A stretch of DNA of 54,999 nucleotides from Cyanobacteria bacterium QS_4_48_99 (GTDB lineage: Bacteria; Cyanobacteriota; Cyanobacteriia; Cyanobacteriales; Rubidibacteraceae): assembly GCA_003021505.1 (NCBI GenBank), contig PXPT01000006.1, positions 1 to 54,999 of the forward strand, in the 5' to 3' direction. The translations under genes were made by a program, and so were the position numbers. The notes under the pieces were generated by a model. That model did not search any database. It saw only the letters and a program-made list of their open reading frames with translations, and was not told the origin of the DNA. This document shows positions 46,669-54,999 of this stretch, piece after piece; the stretch's first letter is position 1, and each line of letters begins with the position of its first letter.

Positions 46669-46825
46669 TTCTAACGTTTAGCTACCGTCGGCTATCGGTT
46701 CTGGGAGTGGAAGGTAATGGCTAAGATTATCTCTCTGGATGAGGGCTGATAGCTGACAAGGCTAAGAAGATTAGCCCACCTTCGCTATTGTTCTGATTAG
46801 TCTCGCAAATAACAAACATAAACGA

Positions 46826-48157
46826 ATGCAGCAAACGATAGAACTAACGCAGCAAAATCAGCAGGTTCATCGCACCGTTTTGGATAACGGCATCACTGTG
46901 CTGTTAGTCGAAAATTCCGCCGCTGATATTATTTCTGGTCGCATTTTTCTAAAAAATGCTGGGGCAAGGGGAGAATCCAGAAAAAAAGCCGGATTAGCTC
47001 ACCTATTGTCTACTGTGTTGACCAAAGGAACCCAGCAGCTTTCAGCAGAAGAAATTGCAGATCGCGTCGAATCAGTTGGGGCAGGTCTCGGCGCAGATGC
47101 CGCTGCGGATTACTTTTTACTCACTCTGAAGACAGTCTCTGCTGATTTTAGCGAAGTTTTGCAGTTGCTTGCCGAAATTATGCGATCACCCACCTTCCCA
47201 GAAGCGGAAGTGGAACTAGAGAGAAACTTTACTCTCCAAGATATTCGTCAAGCGCAAGAACAACCTTTCAGCGTCGCTTTCGATCAGCTTCGGCAGGGGA
47301 TGTATCCCCATCACCCCTATGGAGTTTCCCTTATAGGCACTGAAGAGACAGTCGCTGGGCTTACTCGCGCTGAAATGCAGCAATACCATCAAACTTATTT
47401 TCGCCCTGATAATCTTGTTATTAGCCTCTCAGGTCGCCTAACCCCAGAAGAAGCAACTACAGTCGTCGAGCGAGTATTTGGCGATTGGCAATTTCCCAAC
47501 GCACCGCTTCCCTCTCCGCAACTGCCTGCCTTAACGCCTCATCCGTGCCAGAAAAGCACACCGCAAGACACCCAACAGTCGATTGTGATGTTGGGCTATC
47601 TTGCATCCTCTGTGCATAATGCCGACTATCCCGCCCTGAAGTTGTTGAATAATTACCTTGGTAATGGTCTTTCCAGTCGGTTGTTTGTGGAACTGCGGGA
47701 AAAGCGAGGCTTGGCTTATGAAGTTTCTGCTGTTTATCCCACCCGTTTAGATCCTTCCCAGTTTGTCGTCTACATGGGCACCGCGCCGGAAAATACCGAT
47801 ACTGCCGTAGCTGGTTTAGCTCAAGAACTCGAGCGCCTCTGCACCACTCCACTCACGCCAGAGGAACTGAAAGCTGCCCAAAATAAGTTACTCGGTCAGT
47901 ACGCCCTAGGTAAACAAAGCAATGCCCAAATTGCCCAAATTTTCGGTTGGTATGAAACCCTAGGACTAGGAATTGAGTTTGACACTCACTTCCAGCAAAA
48001 TGTTGCCAATGTCACTCCTGAGATGGCACAGCAAGTCGCTCGCCGCTATTTCCAGATTGAACCTTATCTCTCTTTAGTGGGTCCAGCGGGAGCTGTAGAG
48101 GGACAAGGGGAGCAGAGGAGCAGAGGAACAGAGGAGCAGAGGAGCAGAGGAAAATAA
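46826..48157 (+). CDS. M16 peptidase-like protein, probably non-catalytic subunit
   Basis: A 443-aa M16 (pitrilysin/processing peptidase) family protein with both half-domains. Active members have the zinc motif HxxEH; here the matching segment reads AHLLSTVLTKGT, so the catalytic Glu and second His are missing. A regulatory glycine-rich-loop-like region is present (YLGNGLSSRLFVELREKRGL, AYEVSAVYPT). Cyanobacteria often have a catalytic and a non-catalytic M16 pair, and this would be the latter. The tail (EQRSRGTEEQRSRGK) comes from short repeats at 48109-48151. Confidence 0.9.
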   Translation: MQQTIELTQQNQQVHRTVLDNGITVLLVENSAADIISGRIFLKNAGARGESRKKAGLAHLLSTVLTKGTQQLSAEEIADRVESVGAGLGADAAADYFLLTLKTVSADFSEVLQLLAEIMRSPTFPEAEVELERNFTLQDIRQAQEQPFSVAFDQLRQGMYPHHPYGVSLIGTEETVAGLTRAEMQQYHQTYFRPDNLVISLSGRLTPEEATTVVERVFGDWQFPNAPLPSPQLPALTPHPCQKSTPQDTQQSIVMLGYLASSVHNADYPALKLLNNYLGNGLSSRLFVELREKRGLAYEVSAVYPTRLDPSQFVVYMGTAPENTDTAVAGLAQELERLCTTPLTPEELKAAQNKLLGQYALGKQSNAQIAQIFGWYETLGLGIEFDTHFQQNVANVTPEMAQQVARRYFQIEPYLSLVGPAGAVEGQGEQRSRGTEEQRSRGK

Positions 48158-48182
48158 ACCAGGAACCTGCAACCTGCAACCG
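48109..48182 (+). repeat. Short repeats at the 3' end of the M16 gene
   Basis: GAGCAGAGGA units (48109-48151) encode the tail of the peptidase and contain its last codons. They are followed after the stop by the heptamer array AACCTGC (48163-48181), which also occurs inside the GH3 gene. Confidence 0.85.
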
Positions 48183-48185
48183 ATA

Positions 48186-48665
48186 ATGGGCGTTTACACC
48201 CTAGAGCAACTGCAAACTATGATCGCTGCTTATCCCGGCCAGTGGCGACCCTTAGTCTTCACAAACGGCTGCTTTGACCTTTTGCACGTCGGTCACGTGC
48301 GCTATTTAAAAGCAGCCCGATCCTTGGGGCAATCGCTTGTGGTGGGAATCAATAGCGATCACTCTGTCAAAACAATTAAGCCTCCCCAAACAGGATTCCC
48401 GCCTCGACCAATCATCGACGAACATCAGCGAGCAGAAATCCTTGCTTCCCTCAAACCCGTCGATGGAGCGATAATTTTTTCAGAAACCACTGCCATGCCC
48501 CTAATCGAAGCCCTCCAGCCTGAAATCTATGCCAAAGGAGGCGATTACACCCCCTCACCCCTCCCAGAAGCCCCAGCCGTTCGAGCCTATGGAGGACAAA
48601 TCGAGTTAGTGAAAGTAGAAATCCCCACCTCTTCCACCGCCATCATTCAGCGCATCCTTCCATAG
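48186..48665 (+). CDS. rfaE2: Heptose-1-phosphate adenylyltransferase-like nucleotidyltransferase
   Basis: A 159-aa cytidylyltransferase-fold enzyme. The HxGH-type motif is FTNGCFDLLHVGHVRYLKAA, and the ISSTS-like region is PTSSTAIIQRIL. It matches the RfaE domain II/HldE C-terminal family that makes ADP- or GDP-heptose or related sugars for the envelope. Exact substrate uncertain. It starts 28 bp after the M16 gene, possibly in one operon. Confidence 0.88.
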   Translation: MGVYTLEQLQTMIAAYPGQWRPLVFTNGCFDLLHVGHVRYLKAARSLGQSLVVGINSDHSVKTIKPPQTGFPPRPIIDEHQRAEILASLKPVDGAIIFSETTAMPLIEALQPEIYAKGGDYTPSPLPEAPAVRAYGGQIELVKVEIPTSSTAIIQRILP

Positions 48666-48793
48666 TTTCTTGGCGTTCTTTGTGTCTTGGTGGTTCACTC
48701 GCTCTCTCGACTCCCTTCTACACTTATATGGTTGTCCTAGGCAACCCTTAACCCCTACGTTAATAACTGCAATCATCTACGAGCGATTGTTTT

Positions 48794-49507
48794 ATGAGTA
48801 ACTCCCATACCGCTTCCGTCCAAGACATCGCCGAATTACGTCGCCAGTTTCAATCCGAGTCAGAAAAAAATCAACTCCAGCTCGTCCCTAAACTCATCAG
48901 TGCTGGCGAACCGGGATTAGAAGTGTTGATAGAATTTTTGCAGAACCATAATTCCTCAGCTAACCTCGTCGCTGGTAAAGCCTACCAAGCTCTCTATCAA
49001 GCAAATACTTCCAAAACTCAAACATTTCTGCAAACCTACTTTCCCGATGGTGTTGTGCCACTGCAATCGGAGCGCAACATTGACTACCAGCCATTGCAGC
49101 AGTTACTCGCCCAACAAGACTTTCAGGCAGCCGATCGCCTCACCTTACAAAAACTCTGCGAACTAGCTGGACCCGCAGCCGTCCAGCGAAAGTGGCTGTA
49201 TTTCACCGAAGTCGAAAACTTCCCCACAACTGATTTGCAAACCATCGATGCTCTCTGGTTCCTTCACTCAGAAGGGAAATTTGGCTTTTCTGTGCAGCGG
49301 AAAATTTGGCTATCTGTAGGCAAGGACTTCTCGAAGCTGTGGCCCAAAATTGGCTGGAGAACTGACAAGGGCTGGACTCGCTATCCCAACGGATTTACCT
49401 GGGATCTCAGCGCCCCGAAGGGTCATCTTCCTTTGTCTAATCAGCTACGAGGAGTGCGCCCCTTTGCTTCCTTAATGTCTCATCCTGCCTGGACAAAGGA
49501 GTCGTGA
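48794..49507 (+). CDS. gun4: GUN4, magnesium chelatase activator
   Basis: A 237-aa protein. The N-terminal HEAT-like helical domain (about 1-85) is followed by the GUN4 core (FPDGVVPLQSERNIDYQPLQ, DFQAADRLTLQKLCELAG, IDALWFLHSEGKFGFSVQRK, GWTRYPNGFTWDLSAPKGHL). It binds protoporphyrin IX and Mg-protoporphyrin and stimulates Mg-chelatase at the chlorophyll branch. The conserved Trp and Arg of the tetrapyrrole pocket are visible. The length matches cyanobacterial homologues. Confidence 0.96.
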   Translation: MSNSHTASVQDIAELRRQFQSESEKNQLQLVPKLISAGEPGLEVLIEFLQNHNSSANLVAGKAYQALYQANTSKTQTFLQTYFPDGVVPLQSERNIDYQPLQQLLAQQDFQAADRLTLQKLCELAGPAAVQRKWLYFTEVENFPTTDLQTIDALWFLHSEGKFGFSVQRKIWLSVGKDFSKLWPKIGWRTDKGWTRYPNGFTWDLSAPKGHLPLSNQLRGVRPFASLMSHPAWTKES

Positions 49508-49683
49508 CCTAAGAATTTTGGATTTGGGATTTGGGATTAAGAATAACTACAGGTTTCCACTCTTGTATGGTGCAACCTCCCCCTGCTGCCCAAAAACCCC
49601 AACTTAGTATGAGATTGTCTTGGGAGCGAATATAGTCTAGAGTTTGAACTCGGAGTATTAATCCTCGATGGGGAGGGCAAACC
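49508..49683. repeat. Heptad repeat in the gun4-ictB spacer
   Basis: GGATTTGGGATTTGGGATT at 49519-49537 is a short STRR. The remaining spacer has no gene and likely holds the ictB promoter. Confidence 0.5.
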
Positions 49684-51099
49684 ATGAACTCTGCCTGGGC
49701 TAGATTTGCGTTTTTGGATTTGTCCCTGTATCGGTGGCGGAGAGCGAGTTATTTACACCAACCGGTGGGGCTTTTGCGGCATTGGCGGCAGGGAAGCTGG
49801 CTACTGCAATGGGCGGAGCCAATTGGGGCATTGCTCATTAGCTTAGTGTTTGCCCTAGGACCCTTTGTTTCCACCAGTTTAATTGGGGTTCTGCTGTTGG
49901 CTGGTGCTGCTTACTGGGTGTTGTTGACGCTCTCGGATGACGTGGCAGGAGTAACGCCAATTCACCTGTTAGTGCTGCTGTACTGGGGCATTGCCACCGT
50001 AGCAACCGCTTTCTCGCCAGTGAAGCAGGCAGCCTTCAAGGGTTGGGCAGAGCTAACGCTTTATTTGCTGCTATTTGCCCTTGCTGCCAGGGTACTGCGA
50101 TCGCCTCACCTACGTAGCTGGATTGTAACGCTCTTTCTGCTGGTTGCGCTGGTTGTCAGTGTTTATGGGGCGCGGCAGGAGTTTTTTGGCGTGGAGCAGT
50201 TGGCAACCTGGACTGACCCGGACTCCAAGTTAGCAGGAAATACCAGGGTTTATAGCTATCTAGGCAATCCCAATCTTTTGGCAGGATACCTCTTGAGCGC
50301 GATCGCTTTTAGCGTTGCCGCTGTTTTCATTTGGCGGAGTTGGATGCAAAAAGCCTTGGCACTAACCATGGTTGTGGTTAATTTTGCCTGCTTGTATTTC
50401 ACCGGCAGTCGCGGCGGCTGGGTGGGAATGCTGGCATTAATCTTGATTTTTCTGCTTTTGCTGCGCTACTGGTGGGATGCTTATTTGCCTCGCTTTTGGC
50501 GCAGGTGGTTGTTGCCGATAGTTTTCGGCGGCATGGCGGGATTAATCATCCTGGCAATGATATTTGTGGAACCCCTACGCCTGCGGGTGATGAGTATCTT
50601 TGCTTGGCGGGAGGATAGCAGTAATAACTTCCGCATCAATGTCTGGGCAGCGGTGTTTGATATGATTCGTGATCACCCCTTGATTGGCATTGGTTCTGGT
50701 CATGATGCCTTCAACAAAGTCTATCCCCTCTATCAGCGCCCTAACTACAATGCTCTGAGTGCTTATTCAATTTTTCTCGAAACTGCTGTGGAGACTGGTT
50801 TAATTGGGTTAGGCTTTTTTCTATGGCTAATTGCGGTCATCTTTAACCAGGGGATGCGCCGAATAGGGGAGATGCGCTCTTTAGCGAATCGGGAAGGGTT
50901 TTGGTTGATCGCCGCGATCGCAGCAATGGTAGGAATGCTCGCCCACGGTTTAGTAGATACGGTGTGGTATCGTCCTCAAATTAATAGTCTCTGGTGGTTA
51001 ATGGTAGCGATCGTCGCTAGTTATTATCCCCACTGGCGGTCTTCAAGGGAGAGACGCGCAGACAAGGACACGGGGTTCGAGGAAACCTCGAACCCGTGA
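49684..51099 (+). CDS. ictB: IctB family membrane protein
   Basis: A 471-aa membrane protein with ten to twelve helices, in the O-antigen ligase/IctB superfamily. It starts MNSAWARFAFLDLSLYRWRR, and its Wzy_C-type region has the conserved YFTGSRGGWVGMLALILIFL and IGIGSGHDAFNKVYPLYQRP. IctB was first proposed as a bicarbonate transporter, later questioned; a role in carbon metabolism is not settled. The last codons (ADKDTGFEETSNP) and the stop come from the palindromic repeat at 51066-51106. Confidence 0.9.
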   Translation: MNSAWARFAFLDLSLYRWRRASYLHQPVGLLRHWRQGSWLLQWAEPIGALLISLVFALGPFVSTSLIGVLLLAGAAYWVLLTLSDDVAGVTPIHLLVLLYWGIATVATAFSPVKQAAFKGWAELTLYLLLFALAARVLRSPHLRSWIVTLFLLVALVVSVYGARQEFFGVEQLATWTDPDSKLAGNTRVYSYLGNPNLLAGYLLSAIAFSVAAVFIWRSWMQKALALTMVVVNFACLYFTGSRGGWVGMLALILIFLLLLRYWWDAYLPRFWRRWLLPIVFGGMAGLIILAMIFVEPLRLRVMSIFAWREDSSNNFRINVWAAVFDMIRDHPLIGIGSGHDAFNKVYPLYQRPNYNALSAYSIFLETAVETGLIGLGFFLWLIAVIFNQGMRRIGEMRSLANREGFWLIAAIAAMVGMLAHGLVDTVWYRPQINSLWWLMVAIVASYYPHWRSSRERRADKDTGFEETSNP

Positions 51100-51106
51100 G
51101 ATGTCC
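51066..51106 (+). repeat. Near-perfect palindrome supplying the ictB stop
   Basis: GGACACGGGGTTCGAGG, AAA, then CCTCGAACCCGTG and, after AGA, TGTCC form a long hairpin. It carries the exact 18-mer found at 15163-15180, and it may double as a terminator. The following 51110-51290 is rich in GTGAGG and CCTCAC words that could fold on themselves. Confidence 0.75.
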
Positions 51107-51290
51107 GTGCGGAGATGGGGTAACCAGGAGAGGGTAAGTGAGGAGTGAGGGGTTGCGACTCAAAGAGGTGAAGAGTGAGGGAGTGAGGAGGTAAATGGGC
51201 TTGTTTGCTCGAAGAATTTATTCCTATTTCCCACTCTGGAACGCTTTCACGCCCTCATGCTCTCACTGCTTCCCCAACCCTGTCACGCAC

Positions 51291-52418
51291 TCACACCCTC
51301 ACTTCTCCAAGTAAGTAACGCTCTATAACCTTCACAATCCGCTGTGCGGCGTAACCATCCCCAAACGGGTTAATTGCCCCTGCCATTGCCTGATAAGTAG
51401 TGGGATCGCTCAACAACTGACTCGCTGCCGCTACAATCTGCTTGGGGTCCACTCCCACCAGTTTAGCGGTTCCTGCCGCGATCGCTTCCTGTCTTTCGGT
51501 TGTTGCTCGCAGCACTAGCACGGGCTTTCCTAAGCTGGGCGCTTCTTCCTGTAAGCCACCCGAATCAGTAAGCAGTAAATAACAGTGCTGAATTGCTCCC
51601 ACTAGCTGGGCATAGTCAAGCGATTCGCATAAAAAAGCGCGGGGATGATTCCCAAAAAAAGCTTGCATGGGTTCTCGAACAGTAGGATTGCGATGGAGGG
51701 GTAACAACAAAGCTGTATCAGGGAAGTGATCCAAAATCAGGCGAAATCCCTGAGCAATGTTTCGCAGCGGCTCTCCCCAGTTTTCTCGCCGATGGACAGT
51801 TGCCAGCAGGACGCGGTAATTTCCCCACTCTAAGCCAGGAACCGGACACTCAGGCTGACGCTGTGCCATTTCTAGCAAGGCATCAATCACGGTGTTTCCG
51901 GTGTGATGAATCTCCCCTGCCACCCCAGAATGCCTGAGATTTTCCACTGCCGCTTGCGTGGGTGCAAAATGAAGCTGAGTGAGTTGGGAAATCAAACGCC
52001 GATTTGCTTCTTCAGGATAGGGATTGAATAAATCATTAGAGCGCAAACCTGCTTCGACATGACCTATGGGAATTTTTTGATAAAACGCAGCTAAGGCAGC
52101 AGCAAAGGCTGTCGTGGTATCTCCCTGAACCAAAACCATGCTGGGGTGGATTTGCTTGAAGATCTTTTCTAGCCCCTGCAAACTGCCACTGGTAACATCA
52201 CTTAAGGTTTGCCCCTCACGCATGATTTTTAAGTCTTGGTCAGCACTTAGCTCGAAAAGTTGCATAACCTGCTCAACCATTTCGCGATGTTGACCTGTTA
52301 ACACCACATGCGCTTGGATTGTTTCGAAGCGGCGAAACTGCTGAATGACCGGAGCAAGTTTAATTGCTTCGGGACGAGTTCCTAGCGTGATGCCAATCGA
52401 GACAGTTGATGCATTCAT
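51291..52418 (-). CDS. wecB: UDP-N-acetylglucosamine 2-epimerase (non-hydrolysing)
   Basis: A 375-aa GT-B-fold epimerase. The start MNASTVSIGITLGTRPEAIK is typical. GQHREM, HVEAGLRS, NTVIDALLEM, TVHRRENWGEP and TDSGGLQEEAPSLGKPVLVL are all present. It interconverts UDP-GlcNAc and UDP-ManNAc for surface polysaccharides. It converges with ictB. No frameshift is seen. Confidence 0.95.
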   Translation of the reverse strand: MNASTVSIGITLGTRPEAIKLAPVIQQFRRFETIQAHVVLTGQHREMVEQVMQLFELSADQDLKIMREGQTLSDVTSGSLQGLEKIFKQIHPSMVLVQGDTTTAFAAALAAFYQKIPIGHVEAGLRSNDLFNPYPEEANRRLISQLTQLHFAPTQAAVENLRHSGVAGEIHHTGNTVIDALLEMAQRQPECPVPGLEWGNYRVLLATVHRRENWGEPLRNIAQGFRLILDHFPDTALLLPLHRNPTVREPMQAFFGNHPRAFLCESLDYAQLVGAIQHCYLLLTDSGGLQEEAPSLGKPVLVLRATTERQEAIAAGTAKLVGVDPKQIVAAASQLLSDPTTYQAMAGAINPFGDGYAAQRIVKVIERYLLGEVRV

Positions 52419-52683
52419 TCTTATTCACTGTTGAGTAGAGCCGTTATTGCCGTGGCAAGTGAAGAGTAGCGATCGCAGCCCATTTGCTTTCGCCGTAGGT
52501 GTTAGGGAGAGTAAGGCAAGAATCGCGCTTGCGCCCGCAGCGATAATAGTACGATATAAGTCGCTACGACTGCATTTGCTCAACTGCATCTCTAGAATTG
52601 TCCAGTTTCTGCCATGCGAGATAAGCAATCTCTAGCCATCTGAGCGAATATCGAAAATAAAGAAAATTGCTAGGGGAAGTGTA

Positions 52684-53631
52684 ATGAAAGCAGTGATATT
52701 CCACCAGTATGGTGATACGGAGGTCTTGCAGTATGCAGACGTAGAAAAGCCTCAAATTAAGAGCGACCAGTTGCTAGTTAAAGTTTATGCTAGCAGCGTC
52801 AACCCCATTGATTGGAAGATTAGGAAAGGAATGCTGAAAGTCTTGACGGGAAACCGATTCCCGATGGTGTTGGGGTTTGATGTTTCGGGAGAAGTGGTGG
52901 AACTCGGCGAGAAGGTAACTCACTATAAAAAAGGGGATTTGATCTATGCTCATCTGGCTCAGTTGACCAAAGGAACTTATGCTGAATATGCAGCCGTTTC
53001 TGCCCAGGCTGCTGCCTTCAAGCCCAATGCTATTACCCACGAACAAGCAGCCGCAACGCCGCTAGCAGCTCTGACTGCTTTGCAAGCTTTTCGGGATCAA
53101 GGCAAGATTCAGCAAGGGCAAAAGGTGCTGATTAACGGTGCTTCTGGCGGAGTAGGGACGTTTGCTGTTCAGATTGCCAAGGTTATGGGGGCGGAGGTGA
53201 CGGGAGTTTGTAGTGAGAAAAATCTAGAATTGGTGAAAACGCTGGGCGCTGACTCTGTTATCGATTACACCCAGCAAGAGTTTACCAAAGATGTAGCGAA
53301 GTACGACATCATTTTCGATGTGGTGGGCGATCGCTCCTTGTCTCAATGTAAGCAGGTTTTGCAACCCCAAGGGGTTTACATCACTACCCAGCCTACTCCC
53401 GCAAGTTTACCCCAGATTTTTCTCACCCTACTTAGTCCTGGTCAAAAAGCTAAACTTATTGTCATGCGCTCTAGTGGCAAAGATCTACAATACCTCAAGA
53501 ACCTCATCGAAGTCGGTAAAGTGCGACCAGTGATTGACCAGGTGTATCCGCTCTCGGAAGTGGCAGCGGCTCATGCTTACAGCGAACACGGACATGCAGT
53601 CGGCAAAATTGCGATTTCCGTTGCCAGTTAA
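52684..53631 (+). CDS. MDR family NADP-dependent oxidoreductase (quinone-reductase-like)
   Basis: A 315-aa zinc-independent medium-chain dehydrogenase. It starts MKAVIFHQYGDTEVLQYADV after an AGGGGAAG site. The GroES-like catalytic domain is followed by the Rossmann motif GASGGVGTFAVQIAKVMGAE and by TGVCSEKNLELVKTLGADSV. It lacks the structural zinc Cys cluster, as quinone oxidoreductases do. Substrate unknown; reduction of quinones or reactive carbonyls is typical of the group. Confidence 0.9.
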   Translation: MKAVIFHQYGDTEVLQYADVEKPQIKSDQLLVKVYASSVNPIDWKIRKGMLKVLTGNRFPMVLGFDVSGEVVELGEKVTHYKKGDLIYAHLAQLTKGTYAEYAAVSAQAAAFKPNAITHEQAAATPLAALTALQAFRDQGKIQQGQKVLINGASGGVGTFAVQIAKVMGAEVTGVCSEKNLELVKTLGADSVIDYTQQEFTKDVAKYDIIFDVVGDRSLSQCKQVLQPQGVYITTQPTPASLPQIFLTLLSPGQKAKLIVMRSSGKDLQYLKNLIEVGKVRPVIDQVYPLSEVAAAHAYSEHGHAVGKIAISVAS

Positions 53632-53813
53632 CTACTCCTAACGGTGGCGTAGCGACGCAGGAAGCATTTCAGGCTCGAAGGACACTTTCCTGCCGAGACT
53701 TGCTCTATGTTCCACTCCGGGTTCTACCTAGGAGCTGTGGTGTTATCAAAAGCGGATTTCCGTCGGTTTTTCCGATTTTTCAGTCCATAAACTGTACCCT
53801 TGAACCTCTCCCG

Positions 53814-54820
53814 TTAAAGCGTAAGCTTAACGGGAGATTCCTGCTTCAAGCTCTTGGCTAGGCTGATCGCCCCCGCTAGACCGCCTCCACAGGCTTTTTG
53901 TTTAATGTCCACGGGCGTTCCGACCGCAGACAGTCCTCTATCTCGAATTACTTTAGCACTGACTACATCTCTAGAGTTTGTATACCCACACTCAGGGCAG
54001 TGGTGAACTCTCATGCTAAGAGTCTTTTTACCAGTGTGTATCCCGCATTTAGAACACTCTTGAGAAGTCCCGTCTTTGTCTACTTTGGCAAAGTACACAT
54101 CTCGCTTCCAACATACCCACTGCAAAATACCTACAAACTGCCCAAATCCAGCATCAGCAGAATGCTTAGACAACATTCCTCTCTGCCAAGTTCGAAAGTC
54201 TATATCCTCTGCAAATATCATCCCCGTGCCATCGCAAAGAGGATGAGCTAGCTTAAAGTGATCATCCTTGCGAGTATCAGAAATATGCTGGTGTAATCGA
54301 GCTATTTTACGATTGAGTTTGTGACGGTTATTTGACCCTTTCTTTTTGTTTTTTTTAACTTGCGTTGCAGTAATTTCAACTTGCGTTGCAGAGTCTTTAA
54401 AAACTTAGGTCGATTGTCTTCTACTCCATCACTGGTGGCTACAAACTTATCAAAACCTAAGTCTATTCCTAGAGAGTGTCCACTAGGGAAAAGTTGAGAT
54501 ACATTGACATTCAATTGAAGAAAAAATAAGACAAAATAACCAGAAGCTTTACGAATAACTCTGGCTTGCTTAACTTGAAATCACTCTGGAATTTTTCTCG
54601 ATTTTATGAACTTTACAGACCCTACTTGAGGAAGGTTGATGTAATTATCTTGGATAACGTTTTTACCCAGTTGAGGATAAACGTAAGAGCGCATACGGTA
54701 TTTGTTTTTGAAACGAGGGAATCCTAAGTTTTTCTTGTTCATATCAGCAAAAGCCCTGTCTAGACTCTTTAAAACCTGCTGGAGAAGTTGGGCATTTACC
54801 GATTTGAGGTTAGTGTTCAC
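53814..54820 (-). pseudogene. IS200/IS605-type TnpB (OrfB), decayed
   Basis: Remains of a TnpB RNA-guided nuclease. The N-terminus is missing (it begins SVNAQLLQQVLKSLDRAF). A TGA at 54581-54583 replaces a Trp codon in IPE-stop-FQVKQARVI. A frameshift near 54340 in an A run separates LGIDLGFDKFVATSDG (RuvC-I Asp) from RKIARLHQHISDTRKDD. The last part has the RuvC-II Glu (FAEDIDF), the zinc ribbon CSKCGIHTG/HCPECGYTN, and the final Asp (SRDVVSAKVI). No tnpA is seen. It cannot make a full protein. Confidence 0.88.
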
Positions 54821-54999
54821 CTAAGTACAGGACAAAAAGTACCACCTCCAAAAACTGCTCGAATTTGCGATCCAAGTTGAGCACGATAAGAGCGGAGATA
54901 GTCAACTCCATAGCGAAAAAGGCTTTTGGCTCTGCGACCATGAAATTTGATTAGTAATGGTTGAGCTTGGTGCAACCACTCACCGCTGCGCAAAGCCCA
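54817..54999 (-). mobile_element. C-terminal end of a DDE-type transposase (partial)
   Basis: A minus-strand frame enters from the right edge and reads WALRSGEWLHQAQPLLIKFH, then GRRAKSLFRYGVDYLRSYRA, ending CPVLR and TGA (54819-54817). It resembles the C-terminus of IS4-type transposases. Its stop lies exactly where the truncated TnpB frame begins, so this element probably interrupted the TnpB gene. Only about 60 residues are visible. Confidence 0.55.

Noticed and set aside
1-54999. CRISPR arrays, tRNA or rRNA genes
   Set aside because: No regularly spaced repeats of CRISPR type and no cloverleaf or rRNA-like sequence were recognised; the short tandem repeats here are STRR heptamers.

Overview
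This is a cyanobacterial chromosome segment. The evidence is psaA and psaB (photosystem I core), apcD (allophycocyanin terminal emitter), gun4, an ictB-type gene, a DesC-type desaturase and many GCGATCGC (HIP1) palindromes. Heptamer repeats, PEP-CTERM, Uma2 and DUF433/DUF5615 genes fit a large-genome, probably filamentous or colonial species. I cannot name the species. I found no rRNA, tRNA or CRISPR array.

Layout. 1-9,200: housekeeping genes (monothiol glutaredoxin, BolA, DUF751, rbfA, a GH3 hydrolase, DUF4327, uvrA). 9,270-15,900: a ScyD/E-like PEP-CTERM protein, a Dam-type DNA methylase with an unidentified 157-aa partner, an ABC exporter, and a repeat-rich gene-poor stretch with one possible 28-aa membrane peptide. 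15,900-21,200: a large fusion of a decayed sigma-54-activator-type AAA+ module with a NapH-like membrane ferredoxin, a MacB-type permease and two Uma2 genes, the first broken. 21,200-25,100: a dead GmrSD-type gene, a PLP lyase and desC.

25,186-35,074 is the most interesting part. It is a minus-strand locus reading: AraC/PchR-type regulator, a decayed DUF433 antitoxin with an intact DUF5615 toxin, then a previously easy-to-miss 59-aa peptide gene (32,667-32,846) with an AGGAGG ribosome site and a C-terminus ending EGGDGGDG. After it come a JmjC/cupin 2-oxoglutarate oxygenase, an AMIN-TonB siderophore receptor, a GNAT remnant, a siderophore-binding lipoprotein, an EntS-like MFS exporter, and an Apd1-type [2Fe-2S] protein, followed by a terminator. 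My hypothesis is a ribosomally made, Asp-hydroxylated peptide metallophore with its own export, uptake, reduction and regulation genes. The peptide and gene order are read directly; the chemistry is inference.

35,400-39,500: a Dnd-linked-type helicase broken by a perfect 17-bp tandem duplication, a small protein, and a DndD-like SMC ATPase. 39,500-44,200: psaB and psaA. 44,500-53,700: a lipoprotein, apcD, a non-catalytic M16 peptidase, rfaE2-like, gun4, ictB, wecB and an MDR oxidoreductase. The window ends in a decayed TnpB and the C-terminal end of a DDE-type transposase. A recurring theme is that defence, toxin-antitoxin and mobile genes carry frameshifts and stop codons, while metabolic and photosynthetic genes are intact.
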